Part shown: positions 33,167 through 44,117 of the stretch, piece after piece
Layout of the letters: the number at the start of each line of letters is the position of its first letter
Numbering within the stretch: the first letter of the stretch is position 1
Assembly (NCBI GenBank): GCA_947625015.1
Contig: CANQMR010000012.1
Coordinates: 20,165-84,164, forward strand
Direction: 5' to 3'
Source: an uncultured Lachnospiraceae bacterium
Lineage (GTDB): Bacteria; Bacillota; Clostridia; Lachnospirales; Lachnospiraceae
DNA length: 64,000 nt
Position numbers and translations under genes: made by a program
The notes under the pieces: model-generated
Databases searched by the model: none
What the model was told of the DNA's origin: nothing
Seen by the model: only the letters and a program-made list of their open reading frames with translations

Positions 33167-34633
33167 CTAAAGATGTTTTTCAATTTCCTGAATAATTGTC
33201 TTTAACGCTTTGATTCTCGCATACTTTTTATCGTTGGATTCCAGCACAAACCATGGAGCATAGGTTGTATTTGTCTTTTGAAGCATCTCATCTACCGCCT
33301 CCTCATACAAATCCCATTTTTCCCGGTTCCTCCAGTCTTCATCCGTAATCTTCCACTGCTTTTCCGGCGTATTCTGACGAAACGTAAAACGCTCTAACTG
33401 CACGTCTTTATCAATCTGCACCCAGAATTTAATAATCACTGCGCCCCAGTCATAGAGTTCTTTTTCAAACTCATTGATTTCATTATAGGCCCGCTGCCAG
33501 TCATTTTCACTGCAAAAGCCCTCTAACCGTTCCACCATAACCCTGCCGTACCAGGTCCGGTCAAATATGGCAATATGGCCGTCCTTCGGCAGCCGGTTCC
33601 AGAACCGCCACAGATAATGCCTTGCCTTTTCATGGGGCAGCGGACTGGCAATGGGGTGTACCTCGTAACCCCGCGGGTCCAAAGCCGCTGCAATCCTTTT
33701 TATGTTGCCGCCCTTTCCCGCTGCATCCCAGCCCTCATAGGTGATGATAACCGGTATCTTCTTGCGGTAAATCTCGTTATGCAGATCCCGCAGCCGTTTC
33801 TGGCACGCCTTCAGCTCCTTCTTATACTCCTTGTCAGAAAGCGCCTTATCCAATACGATATCCGCCAGTTTAGCCTGTTCGTTCAGTGGAAATGTGTTCT
33901 GCAAAATCGGCACTGCATGAGGCTCGTTCCCCAGAGCGGTATCAATTCCCTCAAGAAGAAGCTCCAACATTTGCAGTTCCGCCCATTTCTTGTTCTTAGA
34001 ATCAATGAGATACCATGGTGCAGAGGGGGAATTGGTCTCCTCTAAAAATTCATCATACACCTTGAGACACTTGTCATAATTCTTATTCTGCCACAAATCA
34101 TCACCGCTTACGCGCCATTTGGTGTTCTTATCTTCTAAGAGTTCGTCAATCCGCTTTTTCTGCTCCTTCTCCCCAATATGGAAAAAGAATTTCATCAGCA
34201 GATAGCCGTTGTCCGTAAGCTGCCGCTCAAACCGCTTGATGCTGGTAATGCGCTGCTCATACTGCTTTTTCTTAAGCTTCCCCTTCAGATAGTCCCCCGT
34301 TACCTCGTCCATCCAGCTTCCGTCAAAGAACATAAACTGCCCCGCTTCCGGAATCCGCACAAAATGCCGGTACAAAAACGGTTTTCTCTTCTCCTCCTCG
34401 GAAATCTCGCTCATCACAGACACCTTGAAAAAGCGGGGGTCCATATTTTTGATGATTCTGCCTAAGACGCTTCCTTTTCCGGCTGCCCCCCAGCCTTCCA
34501 ACACGACCATAACCGGCAGCTTTTTGTCCTTGATCGCAATCTGCTTCGCCGCTAACTTAAGCCTTGCCTCGTCTAAACGCCGATCTAATTCTTCCGCTGA
34601 CGGCTTCTCTCCTGTTTTCCAATTTTTTAACAT
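33167..34633 (-). CDS. polyphosphate kinase 2 family, double-domain (polyphosphate:AMP phosphotransferase)
   Basis: A 488-residue protein with two fused PPK2 domains. Domain 1 has the P-loop GWGAAGKGS (47-55) and the lid-type FFDGSWMDEV. Domain 2 has GWDAAGKGG (near residue 300) and the lid motif FDRTWYGRVMVERLEGF. In characterised class II enzymes (Acinetobacter PAP) only the second domain keeps all catalytic residues; here domain 1 has Ser-Trp-Met where active lids have Thr-Trp-Tyr, consistent with that. It would make ADP from AMP and polyphosphate. No ppk1 gene is adjacent. Transcribed alone. Confidence 0.92.
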   Translation of the reverse strand: MLKNWKTGEKPSAEELDRRLDEARLKLAAKQIAIKDKKLPVMVVLEGWGAAGKGSVLGRIIKNMDPRFFKVSVMSEISEEEKRKPFLYRHFVRIPEAGQFMFFDGSWMDEVTGDYLKGKLKKKQYEQRITSIKRFERQLTDNGYLLMKFFFHIGEKEQKKRIDELLEDKNTKWRVSGDDLWQNKNYDKCLKVYDEFLEETNSPSAPWYLIDSKNKKWAELQMLELLLEGIDTALGNEPHAVPILQNTFPLNEQAKLADIVLDKALSDKEYKKELKACQKRLRDLHNEIYRKKIPVIITYEGWDAAGKGGNIKRIAAALDPRGYEVHPIASPLPHEKARHYLWRFWNRLPKDGHIAIFDRTWYGRVMVERLEGFCSENDWQRAYNEINEFEKELYDWGAVIIKFWVQIDKDVQLERFTFRQNTPEKQWKITDEDWRNREKWDLYEEAVDEMLQKTNTTYAPWFVLESNDKKYARIKALKTIIQEIEKHL

Positions 34634-34683
34634 ATGTACCCTCTCCTTTCGTTTTATATGCCGTTACATAAATCTGAACAAAA

Positions 34684-35670
34684 TCATTCACAGGGAAAAT
34701 ACATTCCCCACTGCGCCCTTATGGCGTCTAACAGTTTCATCACCCGCAGAGTCTCCGCATGAGGAATCTCCTCACATTCCGTCTGCCCCGCGGCTATAGC
34801 CTTCATACAGGATAGCACTTCATATTCATAGCCGTTAATCTGCTCCGGTACAGGGGGCGCGGCAATCAGCCTGTGGTCCGCATCATACACACGAATTGCT
34901 TCACAGTTGTTGATATTGTGCACTTCAATATAGCCCTTCTCTCCATAGACCACGCCTAAGCGGTCTGTGGGGGACAGCATCGTGCTGTGAAGCACCGCCA
35001 GTTTGCCGTCCTCAAAAGTCAGGGTAACGCTATTGGTCCAATCCACCCCTTCCGGGGAAAATACAGCGTCTGCATCCACTTTAACCACCTTGCTGTGAAA
35101 TACCATCAGGGCAAAATGAATGGGATATACGCCCACATCCAAAAGCGCCCCTCCGGCAAGCTCCGGCTTTACCAGCCTTTCCTTATGCCGCATGGCATAG
35201 CCAAGGTTTGCCATAAGGGAAACCGGCTCTCCAATGATTCCGCTGTCGATAAGCTGATTCAGCATTGTCCGGCTGGGCATATACCGGGTCCAGATTGCCT
35301 CGGCCAGCAAAAGCCCGCGCTCCTTCGCCATACGCATTAATTCCTCAGCTTGGCGGGCATTGACAGTAAATGTCTTTTCCAACAGCACATGCTTTCCATT
35401 TTCCAGGCACAGTCTGGCATGTTCATAGTGGTGGGAATGGGGCGACGCCACATACACCAGCTCCACCTCTTTGTCCCGCACTAATTCCTCATAAGAGCCA
35501 TAAGCTTTCTGAAAGCCCCATCGGTCTGCAAACGCCTTCGCCCTGTCAAGACTGCGGCTGCCCACAGCATAAGGCTGAAGCTCTGCGTTCCTGTCACCCT
35601 GTCTTATCCCCTGTACCGCCTGCGCCATACTCTCTGCAATCTTACCCGGCGCCAGAATCCCAAACTTCAT
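34684..35670 (-). CDS. Gfo/Idh/MocA-family NAD(P)-dependent oxidoreductase
   Basis: A 328-residue dehydrogenase. The Rossmann start is FGILAPGKIAESMAQAV, followed by YVASPHSHHYEHARLCLENGKHVLLEKTF (landmark near 73-101), where LLEK is the EKP-like catalytic signature, and GGALLDVGVYPIHF for the C-terminal substrate domain. The ATG at 35670 follows GGGAGG; a TTG one codon earlier is an alternative. The substrate (sugar or dihydrodiol) cannot be inferred. The 5' end overlaps the 3' end of the DNA glycosylase gene by 29 bp, so the two are co-transcribed. Confidence 0.9.
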   Translation of the reverse strand: MKFGILAPGKIAESMAQAVQGIRQGDRNAELQPYAVGSRSLDRAKAFADRWGFQKAYGSYEELVRDKEVELVYVASPHSHHYEHARLCLENGKHVLLEKTFTVNARQAEELMRMAKERGLLLAEAIWTRYMPSRTMLNQLIDSGIIGEPVSLMANLGYAMRHKERLVKPELAGGALLDVGVYPIHFALMVFHSKVVKVDADAVFSPEGVDWTNSVTLTFEDGKLAVLHSTMLSPTDRLGVVYGEKGYIEVHNINNCEAIRVYDADHRLIAAPPVPEQINGYEYEVLSCMKAIAAGQTECEEIPHAETLRVMKLLDAIRAQWGMYFPCE

Positions 35671-36484
35671 CAACCCCGCCTCCCATTAATTCATAAAAGA
35701 AAATATACTGCTGCAAAATACCCTCAAAGCCATGATAGCGTTTTTTCGGAAACCCTTTACGGTAGTGATTGGAAAGGGCCTGCCGGATATGGGTGTCCAC
35801 AGGAAATGCCTGTAAATGATGCAGGGCAAATAAGCAGATACAATCCGCCACCTTCTCTCCCACGCCATATAACTTTAACAGTTCCGCTTTCGCCTCCTCA
35901 TACGTCATCTGCTGAAGATTCTCAAGCCGTACCTGCCCCTTCGCTACTGCCGAAGCGGTGCGTACCACATATTTACTCCGATATCCCAGATTACACTCCA
36001 TCAGGGCGTCCTCCGGAAGTTCTGCAAACGCCTCCGGTTCAGGAAAAGCATAGTAGACCTCTCCCGTCTCTGATATCCGCCGCTCCCCATATGCCCTGCA
36101 TATATTCTCTATGCATCTTCTGATTCTTATTATATTATTCTGCTGGGAAATCAGAAAAGATACAATCATCTCCCATAAATCCTGCCGCAGAATCCTGATA
36201 CCCGTTCCAAATTCCGCCGCCCGCTTAAGATAAATGTCCTTTTCATGAATCTGCGCAATATAATAAGAATAGTTCTCATCTAAACTAAAATATTGTTTCC
36301 AAAAAGCCTCGAAGTCTTCCTCGTCACAATAAAAGGTACACTCATCTCCTCTCTGCTCTGCCAGCAAAAAGCGGCTGCCGGAGAGAATCTGATATGCGCC
36401 GTCCTCCCGTACCCTCATGCGGAAACACTGTCCGGATTCACAAATCTGAGCCAGACTGAAGTGCTCTAACTGTCTTGTTATCAT
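35642..36484 (-). CDS. 8-oxoguanine DNA glycosylase (Ogg1-type, HhH-GPD)
   Basis: A 280-residue DNA repair enzyme of the Ogg1/archaeal-type family. The N-terminal Ogg domain starts with FSLAQICESGQCFRM. The helix-hairpin-helix GPD motif is LYGVGEKVADCICLFALHHL with catalytic Lys211, and Asp230 lies in FPVDTHIRQAL. It excises oxidised guanine and nicks the strand. Length is shorter than human OGG1 and normal for Clostridia. A promoter (TGGACG-17 bp-TATAAT, minus strand) lies at 36528-36556. The downstream oxidoreductase overlaps it by 29 bp. Confidence 0.93.
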   Translation of the reverse strand: MITRQLEHFSLAQICESGQCFRMRVREDGAYQILSGSRFLLAEQRGDECTFYCDEEDFEAFWKQYFSLDENYSYYIAQIHEKDIYLKRAAEFGTGIRILRQDLWEMIVSFLISQQNNIIRIRRCIENICRAYGERRISETGEVYYAFPEPEAFAELPEDALMECNLGYRSKYVVRTASAVAKGQVRLENLQQMTYEEAKAELLKLYGVGEKVADCICLFALHHLQAFPVDTHIRQALSNHYRKGFPKKRYHGFEGILQQYIFFYELMGGGVDEVWDSGAG

Positions 36485-36527
36485 TGGCTGCTCACCTCAT
36501 ATCATTCCACATTTCCTCTTACTCTAA

Positions 36528-36556
36528 ATTATAATATATCTTTCCCGCATCGTCCA
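36528..36556 (-). promoter_or_regulatory. promoter of the glycosylase-oxidoreductase pair
   Basis: On the minus strand TGGACG (36551-36556) and TATAAT (36528-36533) are spaced by 17 bp, about 45 bp before the glycosylase ATG. Confidence 0.7.
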
Positions 36557-36597
36557 CTAAATTTACCGATAAATGGTTAAAAAAAGAAAGAGAATCC

Positions 36598-36626
36598 TTG
36601 TAAAAAATGTACGCACCCTTTATAAT
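36598..36626 (+). promoter_or_regulatory. promoter of carB
   Basis: TTGTAA (36598-36603) and TATAAT (36621-36626) are spaced by 17 bp, 33 bp before the ATG. The short leader leaves little room for a pyrimidine attenuator. An AGGAGG ribosome binding site follows. Confidence 0.78.
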
Positions 36627-36658
36627 GGATTAAGATATTTTAATAGGAGGATTTTTTT

Positions 36659-39880
<3,222 letters not shown>

Positions 39881-39895
39881 TATTACCGGACATAC

Positions 39896-39937
39896 AAAAT
39901 CCCCGGACTGTGTTCCTGCACATTCCGGGGATTTTTC
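39896..39937 (+). terminator. Rho-independent terminator after carB
   Basis: AAAATCCCCGGA pairs with TCCGGGGATTTTT across a ~15-base loop and is followed by a T-rich tail. Confidence 0.9.
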
Positions 39938-40033
39938 TTTCCTGCAATTATTTTTTACTATTTATGTACTTCATTTCTTTCTCCCCCACAGGCAAAGCAT
40001 AATCCAACAAAAAGTATGTTAAACTTACCGCTA

Positions 40034-41437
40034 CTAGATTACCGTCAGAACGCCCAGAGATTTTAATAAAAGGACCACCAACAGTACCGGTGCAATATAT
40101 TTAATCATTACCACATACAGCTTTTCCCTGTTGAATTTCTCTCCGTTTTTCTCTACCTCGTCTATGATTGTCTTCGGCTTTAAAATCCAGCCTGCCAGAA
40201 TACAGGTGCCAATGGCCACTACCGGCATCAGGCAGTTGTTGCTGATATAATCCAGAATATCCAAAATCTGCGCCGTCGCTCCGGTGGGAAGGCTTACCTC
40301 AAAATACCAGACATTATACCCAAGGCAGACCACAATTCCCCCTGCCAGGGCAATCAATCCCTCTAATATGGTCGCCTTTGTCCGGGACATATGAAAATGG
40401 TCCATAAAGCTGGAAACCACCGCTTCCATGACGGAAACCGCGCTGGTAAGGGCCGCAAATAACACCATGGCAAAGAACAGGCAGCCAATCAGGTTTCCAA
40501 CCCTCCCCATAGCGTCAAACACCTTGGGCAGCGATACAAACATCAGGCCCGGCCCCTGAACGCCCATGCCCTCCCGGCCCATAAAGGTATAGACGCCGGG
40601 AATAATCATAACCCCGGCTAAAAATGCTACCGCCGTATCAAAAATCTCAATCTGGTTAATGGACTTTACCAGATTGGCGTCATCCCGCACATACGAGCCA
40701 TAAGCAATCATAATTCCCATGGCCACGCTCAAGCTGAAAAAAAGCTGTCCCATAGCGTCCAACAAGACCGTAAAGAACTGTTTTACCGTCAGGCCCTTTA
40801 TATCCGGTATGACATACACCGCAAAGCCCTCTAATCCGGTTCTTGTCGTGCCGCCGTCGGTATGCTTAATCGTCAGGGCAAAAACGGCAATCCCGATAAC
40901 CAACAGCAGCAGCAACGGCATAATAATCCGGGAAGATTTTTCAATTCCCTTATTGACGCCCTTATATATAATCACCGCTACTGCAATCAGAAACACCGCC
41001 ATCAGGATAACCGGCTGCCACTGGGAGGTGATGTAACCGGTAAAGTATCCGTCCGCCGCCGTACGGCTCCCCTCCCCGGTAAGATACGCGATAAAATATT
41101 TGACTACCCAGCCACCGATTACGCAGTAATACGGCAAAATGATAACCGGCACCAGACAGGCCAGTACCCCTAAAAAGCCCCATTTCTTGCTCAACTGCTT
41201 ATAGGCTGTCAGCGGACTTTGTTTGGTCTTTCTTCCTATCGCTACCTCTGTGGTCAGCAGCGTAAATCCAAAGGTTAATGCGAGTATCAGATAAACCAGC
41301 AGAAACAGACCGCCGCCATCCTTAGCCGCCAGATAGGGAAACCGCCAGATGTTGCCTAAACCCACAGCGCTTCCTGCCGCCGCTAACACAAAACCAATGG
41401 AACCCGAAAAGGAATTTCTGTTTTTCTCTTTTTTCAT
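40034..41437 (-). CDS. neurotransmitter:sodium symporter (NSS/SNF) family transporter
   Basis: A 467-residue membrane protein with 11-12 predicted helices. The first helix carries the family signature GFVLAAAGSAVGLGNIWRFP with the unwound Na+/substrate site, followed by GGGLFLLVYLI. Bacterial members such as LeuT, MhsT and TnaT import amino acids with sodium. Substrate is not predictable here, but hydrophobic or aromatic amino acids are common. The N terminus is short and basic. It stands alone, convergent with carB. Confidence 0.93.
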   Translation of the reverse strand: MKKEKNRNSFSGSIGFVLAAAGSAVGLGNIWRFPYLAAKDGGGLFLLVYLILALTFGFTLLTTEVAIGRKTKQSPLTAYKQLSKKWGFLGVLACLVPVIILPYYCVIGGWVVKYFIAYLTGEGSRTAADGYFTGYITSQWQPVILMAVFLIAVAVIIYKGVNKGIEKSSRIIMPLLLLLVIGIAVFALTIKHTDGGTTRTGLEGFAVYVIPDIKGLTVKQFFTVLLDAMGQLFFSLSVAMGIMIAYGSYVRDDANLVKSINQIEIFDTAVAFLAGVMIIPGVYTFMGREGMGVQGPGLMFVSLPKVFDAMGRVGNLIGCLFFAMVLFAALTSAVSVMEAVVSSFMDHFHMSRTKATILEGLIALAGGIVVCLGYNVWYFEVSLPTGATAQILDILDYISNNCLMPVVAIGTCILAGWILKPKTIIDEVEKNGEKFNREKLYVVMIKYIAPVLLVVLLLKSLGVLTVI

Positions 41438-41558
41438 ATTGTCTTTCAGAATGTTACCATTCTCCCCCTTATCCTATTACTTTGTTCCTTAGATTAGCAT
41501 ACCTCCTTCGAAAAAACAACCACTTTCTATTATCTTTCCGCAAAATACATTATGTCAA

Positions 41559-42032
41559 CTAACGGTTCAGCCACCAGACGCCCAAATTTAGATATGCCGC
41601 AAAGGTAACCCAAAGCAGATAAGGGATGATTAAATATCCGGCGGCCTTTGAAATATCCGAAAAGCTGCGCCAGGTCAGGTAAACTAACAGCCACAACAGC
41701 AGTATCCAGAAAAAAGAAAACAGATACCAGCCAAAGTCAAAGAAAAATACCGGCCAGAGGAAATTTACCGTAAGCTGGTAGCTGTAAAGCACAATGGCGT
41801 CCGCTACTACCTGTTCTTCCGCGCCGGAAGTGAGTACAAGATAAGAGGCAATGCCCATCAGTATGTAAAGCACCGTCCACACCACAGGAAACACCCAGCC
41901 CGGCGGGGATAAGGGCGGCTGCTTTAACGCGGCAAAGATTGCCATACCGCCTCTTGTCAGAAATGCAGAGATACCGCCTACAATTAAGGGAACCGCAATA
42001 CATTTAATCAGGGTGAGCTTGTTAGATTTCAT
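41559..42032 (-). CDS. TspO/MBR family membrane protein
   Basis: A 157-residue protein with five membrane helices and the TspO hallmarks: the Pro-rich loop KQPPLSPPGWVFPVVWTVLY (~37-56), Trp/Asn-rich NFLWPVFFF, and WVTFAAYLNLGVWWLN at the C terminus. TspO binds and may degrade porphyrins and responds to oxidative stress. A tetrapyrrole operon lies ~20 kb away, but no direct link is shown. Monocistronic. Confidence 0.93.
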   Translation of the reverse strand: MKSNKLTLIKCIAVPLIVGGISAFLTRGGMAIFAALKQPPLSPPGWVFPVVWTVLYILMGIASYLVLTSGAEEQVVADAIVLYSYQLTVNFLWPVFFFDFGWYLFSFFWILLLWLLVYLTWRSFSDISKAAGYLIIPYLLWVTFAAYLNLGVWWLNR

Positions 42033-42203
42033 TGTATACCTCCTTTTCCCGGCAAACGCTTATCCATCTGCCGCCTCTTCTATAACAATATGCCGTTTGG
42101 AGATAACATATAACTGAAAGAACGGAACCTTTCCGATAAATATATGGAATAATCTGCTTAAAAATACGGCATAATAAGACCAAAATATTTTGGAGGTATA
42201 ATC

Positions 42204-42638
42204 ATGGAAAAAGATGATACAGTCCTGTTATTAAAGGAATGTGATTCCGGCACCAAAATGGCAACGGCATCCATTGATGAAGTGTTAGACCGGATTCAGG
42301 ATTCCAATATGAAACAGCTTCTAATCGAGAGCAGAGAACATCACGAAAAATTAGGCAACGACCTTCACTCCCTGTTGATTAAACATGGCAGCGAAGAAAA
42401 AGACCCCAATCCTATGGCAAAGGGCATGTCATGGCTTAAGACAAACATGAAGATGAATATGGACCAAAGCGACGCCACAGTGGCAGAGCTGATTACAGAC
42501 GGCTGCGATATGGGCGTGAAATCCCTTTATCGGTATATGAACCAGTATCAAGCCGCCGACGGCACTTCAAAGGATATCTGCAAGCGGCTTATTAACATTG
42601 AAGAAAAACTGCGGGACGACTTGAGAAAATATTTGTAA
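42204..42638 (+). CDS. predicted four-helix-bundle (ferritin-like, DUF2383-like) protein
   Basis: A 144-residue, all-helical protein with a TTTTGGAGG-like ribosome binding site. Helices cover roughly 3-30, 32-64, 82-112 and 114-144. The motif ESREHHEKLGNDLHSLL (41-57) carries a Glu/His-rich face typical of ferritin-like or DUF2383 proteins, and CDMGVKSLYRYMNQY follows. No clear full di-iron site can be assigned. A stress or metal role is possible but is inference. Transcribed alone. Confidence 0.65.
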   Translation: MEKDDTVLLLKECDSGTKMATASIDEVLDRIQDSNMKQLLIESREHHEKLGNDLHSLLIKHGSEEKDPNPMAKGMSWLKTNMKMNMDQSDATVAELITDGCDMGVKSLYRYMNQYQAADGTSKDICKRLINIEEKLRDDLRKYL

Positions 42639-42683
42639 GGACATTCTATGGAAGTAACGCTGCGTACAGATACCGCGCTGTGC

Positions 42684-42745
42684 AGTTGATATGTTGTACA
42701 GATGATATGCCATGTAGCTGATAGGTTATACAAATAATATAAGAC
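42684..42745. repeat. degenerate ~17-bp tandem repeat
   Basis: About three and a half imperfect units of the type TTGATATGTTGTACAG (variants ATGATATGCCATGTAG and TGATAGGTTATACAA) lie between the helical-bundle gene and its convergent neighbour. No coding or RNA role is apparent. Confidence 0.45.
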
Positions 42746-42760
42746 ACAAGTAAGTAAACA

Positions 42761-42795
42761 GGCCGCCCCGCACTGTAATTAAGCGCCGGGCGGTC
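42761..42795 (-). terminator. GC-rich hairpin downstream of the PGDY-repeat gene
   Basis: CCGCCC (42763-42768) and GGGCGG (42788-42793) form the core of a stem directly after the stop of the minus-strand gene at 42799. On that strand a TGTTTACTTACTT tail follows, so it may terminate; the tail is imperfect. Confidence 0.55.
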
Positions 42796-42798
42796 CCA

Positions 42799-43824
42799 TT
42801 ACTCTGTCTTTTCCTCATAAGTCTGCTGAAAAATCTGCCGCTTAATCACATAAATATCAGAAAAATCTTCCGGGCGGATTGCCATATAGTCCCCAGGCCG
42901 CCCCAGATAATAATCCGCATTATTTTCCACAGGAAAAATCTTTGTCCTGCGCTGCAACTCCTTAGCATAGATTCCGGCGTCAGCCTTGGGATAACACAGA
43001 TTGGCGGATTCATCCAGACTGATATACTCGCCGGTTGACATAATCTGGGCTTCCGGCAGAAAATCCAACATCTGCTCAAACACATCCAACGCCTCCTCAC
43101 TGGCGTCATAGGTCCGCTCAAATTTCTCCCGCTTCATATCATAGACCTCGCCCCGGCAGCCAATCATAATATAGGTGTCCGGGTCCGCCTTTACTATAAC
43201 GCCGGACTCATTCTCCAGTGAACGGATACAAATTTCCTCCTCTTTTTCGGCCAGCTTCATGGTTTCCACAAAGGCCCAGGGGATTTTCTTTTTCACATAC
43301 TGCTTCATAAACGGAATATCTCCCTCATGCGCCCGTCCATAGTCCGCAGCTTCAATATATTCACATTCTTCAAAATATCCCGCCGCCTTATTCATCAGAT
43401 ATTCCAAAGTATCCTGTATCTCCAATTCCGACATTTCCACCTTCAAAATGGCAGAGGAAATCCGTCCGCAGGCCGCCTGGGCATTGCCCTTTACCAGACC
43501 GGATTCCGGCATGACAAAATCCAGAAATTCCAAAGCCCGCAGGCGTCTCGTATCACTGAAAAAACAAATCCTGTCCTCCTCCTGCTCCTTCCAGAACAGC
43601 AACAGATAATGACAATCCAGTGTCTTCATATACTCCGCATAATCAAATATTTTGTCGGCGGAAAAATCTGTCTCTAACATCTGGTTTGAAAGCTCTCTGT
43701 AGATTTCCTCCTCAACTCCGGCAATCCACAAGCCTTCCTTCTCATAATAATATCCCACAGTAAATCCGGGCAGATTGACATTTTCCTGTTTTTCAAATCC
43801 ATATTGTCTCATGTCTCTTACCAT
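42799..43824 (-). CDS. uncharacterised protein with two C-terminal PGDY-type repeats
   Basis: A 341-residue cytoplasmic protein. I do not recognise the N-terminal ~200 residues, which are acidic and rich in aromatic residues. The C terminus has two similar units: DTYIMIGCRGEVYDMKREKFERTY (a landmark around 215-238) and PGDYMAIRPEDFSDIYVIKR, ending QIFQQTY. Both follow the pattern G-D-Y-x-x-x-R-x(3-6)-E/D-I/V-Y-x-[IM]-K-R-x-x-F-x-x-T-Y, so this is an internal duplication of a small beta module. The start is uncertain: ATG at 43824 or at 43812. The small membrane-protein gene lies 11 bp upstream and is probably co-transcribed. Confidence 0.7.
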   Translation of the reverse strand: MVRDMRQYGFEKQENVNLPGFTVGYYYEKEGLWIAGVEEEIYRELSNQMLETDFSADKIFDYAEYMKTLDCHYLLLFWKEQEEDRICFFSDTRRLRALEFLDFVMPESGLVKGNAQAACGRISSAILKVEMSELEIQDTLEYLMNKAAGYFEECEYIEAADYGRAHEGDIPFMKQYVKKKIPWAFVETMKLAEKEEEICIRSLENESGVIVKADPDTYIMIGCRGEVYDMKREKFERTYDASEEALDVFEQMLDFLPEAQIMSTGEYISLDESANLCYPKADAGIYAKELQRRTKIFPVENNADYYLGRPGDYMAIRPEDFSDIYVIKRQIFQQTYEEKTE

Positions 43825-43835
43825 TTTCCTTCTTA

Positions 43836-44030
43836 TTATGATTTTAAATTTTTAATATTAATAAACAAATTTAACGATGTTAGAAACATACAAATACACC
43901 CACCTATAATACATGGATAGATATTTTGTAATTTTCCTACCAAATACAACAATGATATTATGAAAACAGCTATTCCACTCACACACTGTAATATTGAAAT
44001 TCCAATTATTATTTTATTCATCTGCTTCAT
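43836..44030 (-). CDS. small two-helix membrane protein
   Basis: A 64-residue protein with two hydrophobic helices (~6-29 and ~38-57) and a short basic C terminus. The ATG at 44030 follows GGTGGGGA; the longer frame to 44087 lacks a ribosome binding site. It is more AT-rich than its neighbours. It probably pairs with the PGDY-repeat gene 11 bp downstream. No family was recognised. Confidence 0.6.
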   Translation of the reverse strand: MKQMNKIIIGISILQCVSGIAVFIISLLYLVGKLQNIYPCIIGGCICMFLTSLNLFINIKNLKS

Positions 44031-44117
44031 ATAATCCCCACCATACTTTCTTATTATTTTTTGTATCAACAACTTAATTTTAAGCATTTACCTATTATAG
44101 TCTGTTTTTTATCACAT

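Noticed and set aside
33575..34045. 156-residue antisense ORF within the PPK2 gene
   Set aside because: Shadow of a clearly conserved coding frame.
40010..40020. AGTATGTT motif downstream of carB
   Set aside because: Same 8-mer as in the sulfur promoters, but it lies between convergent 3' ends with no promoter, so it is treated as chance.
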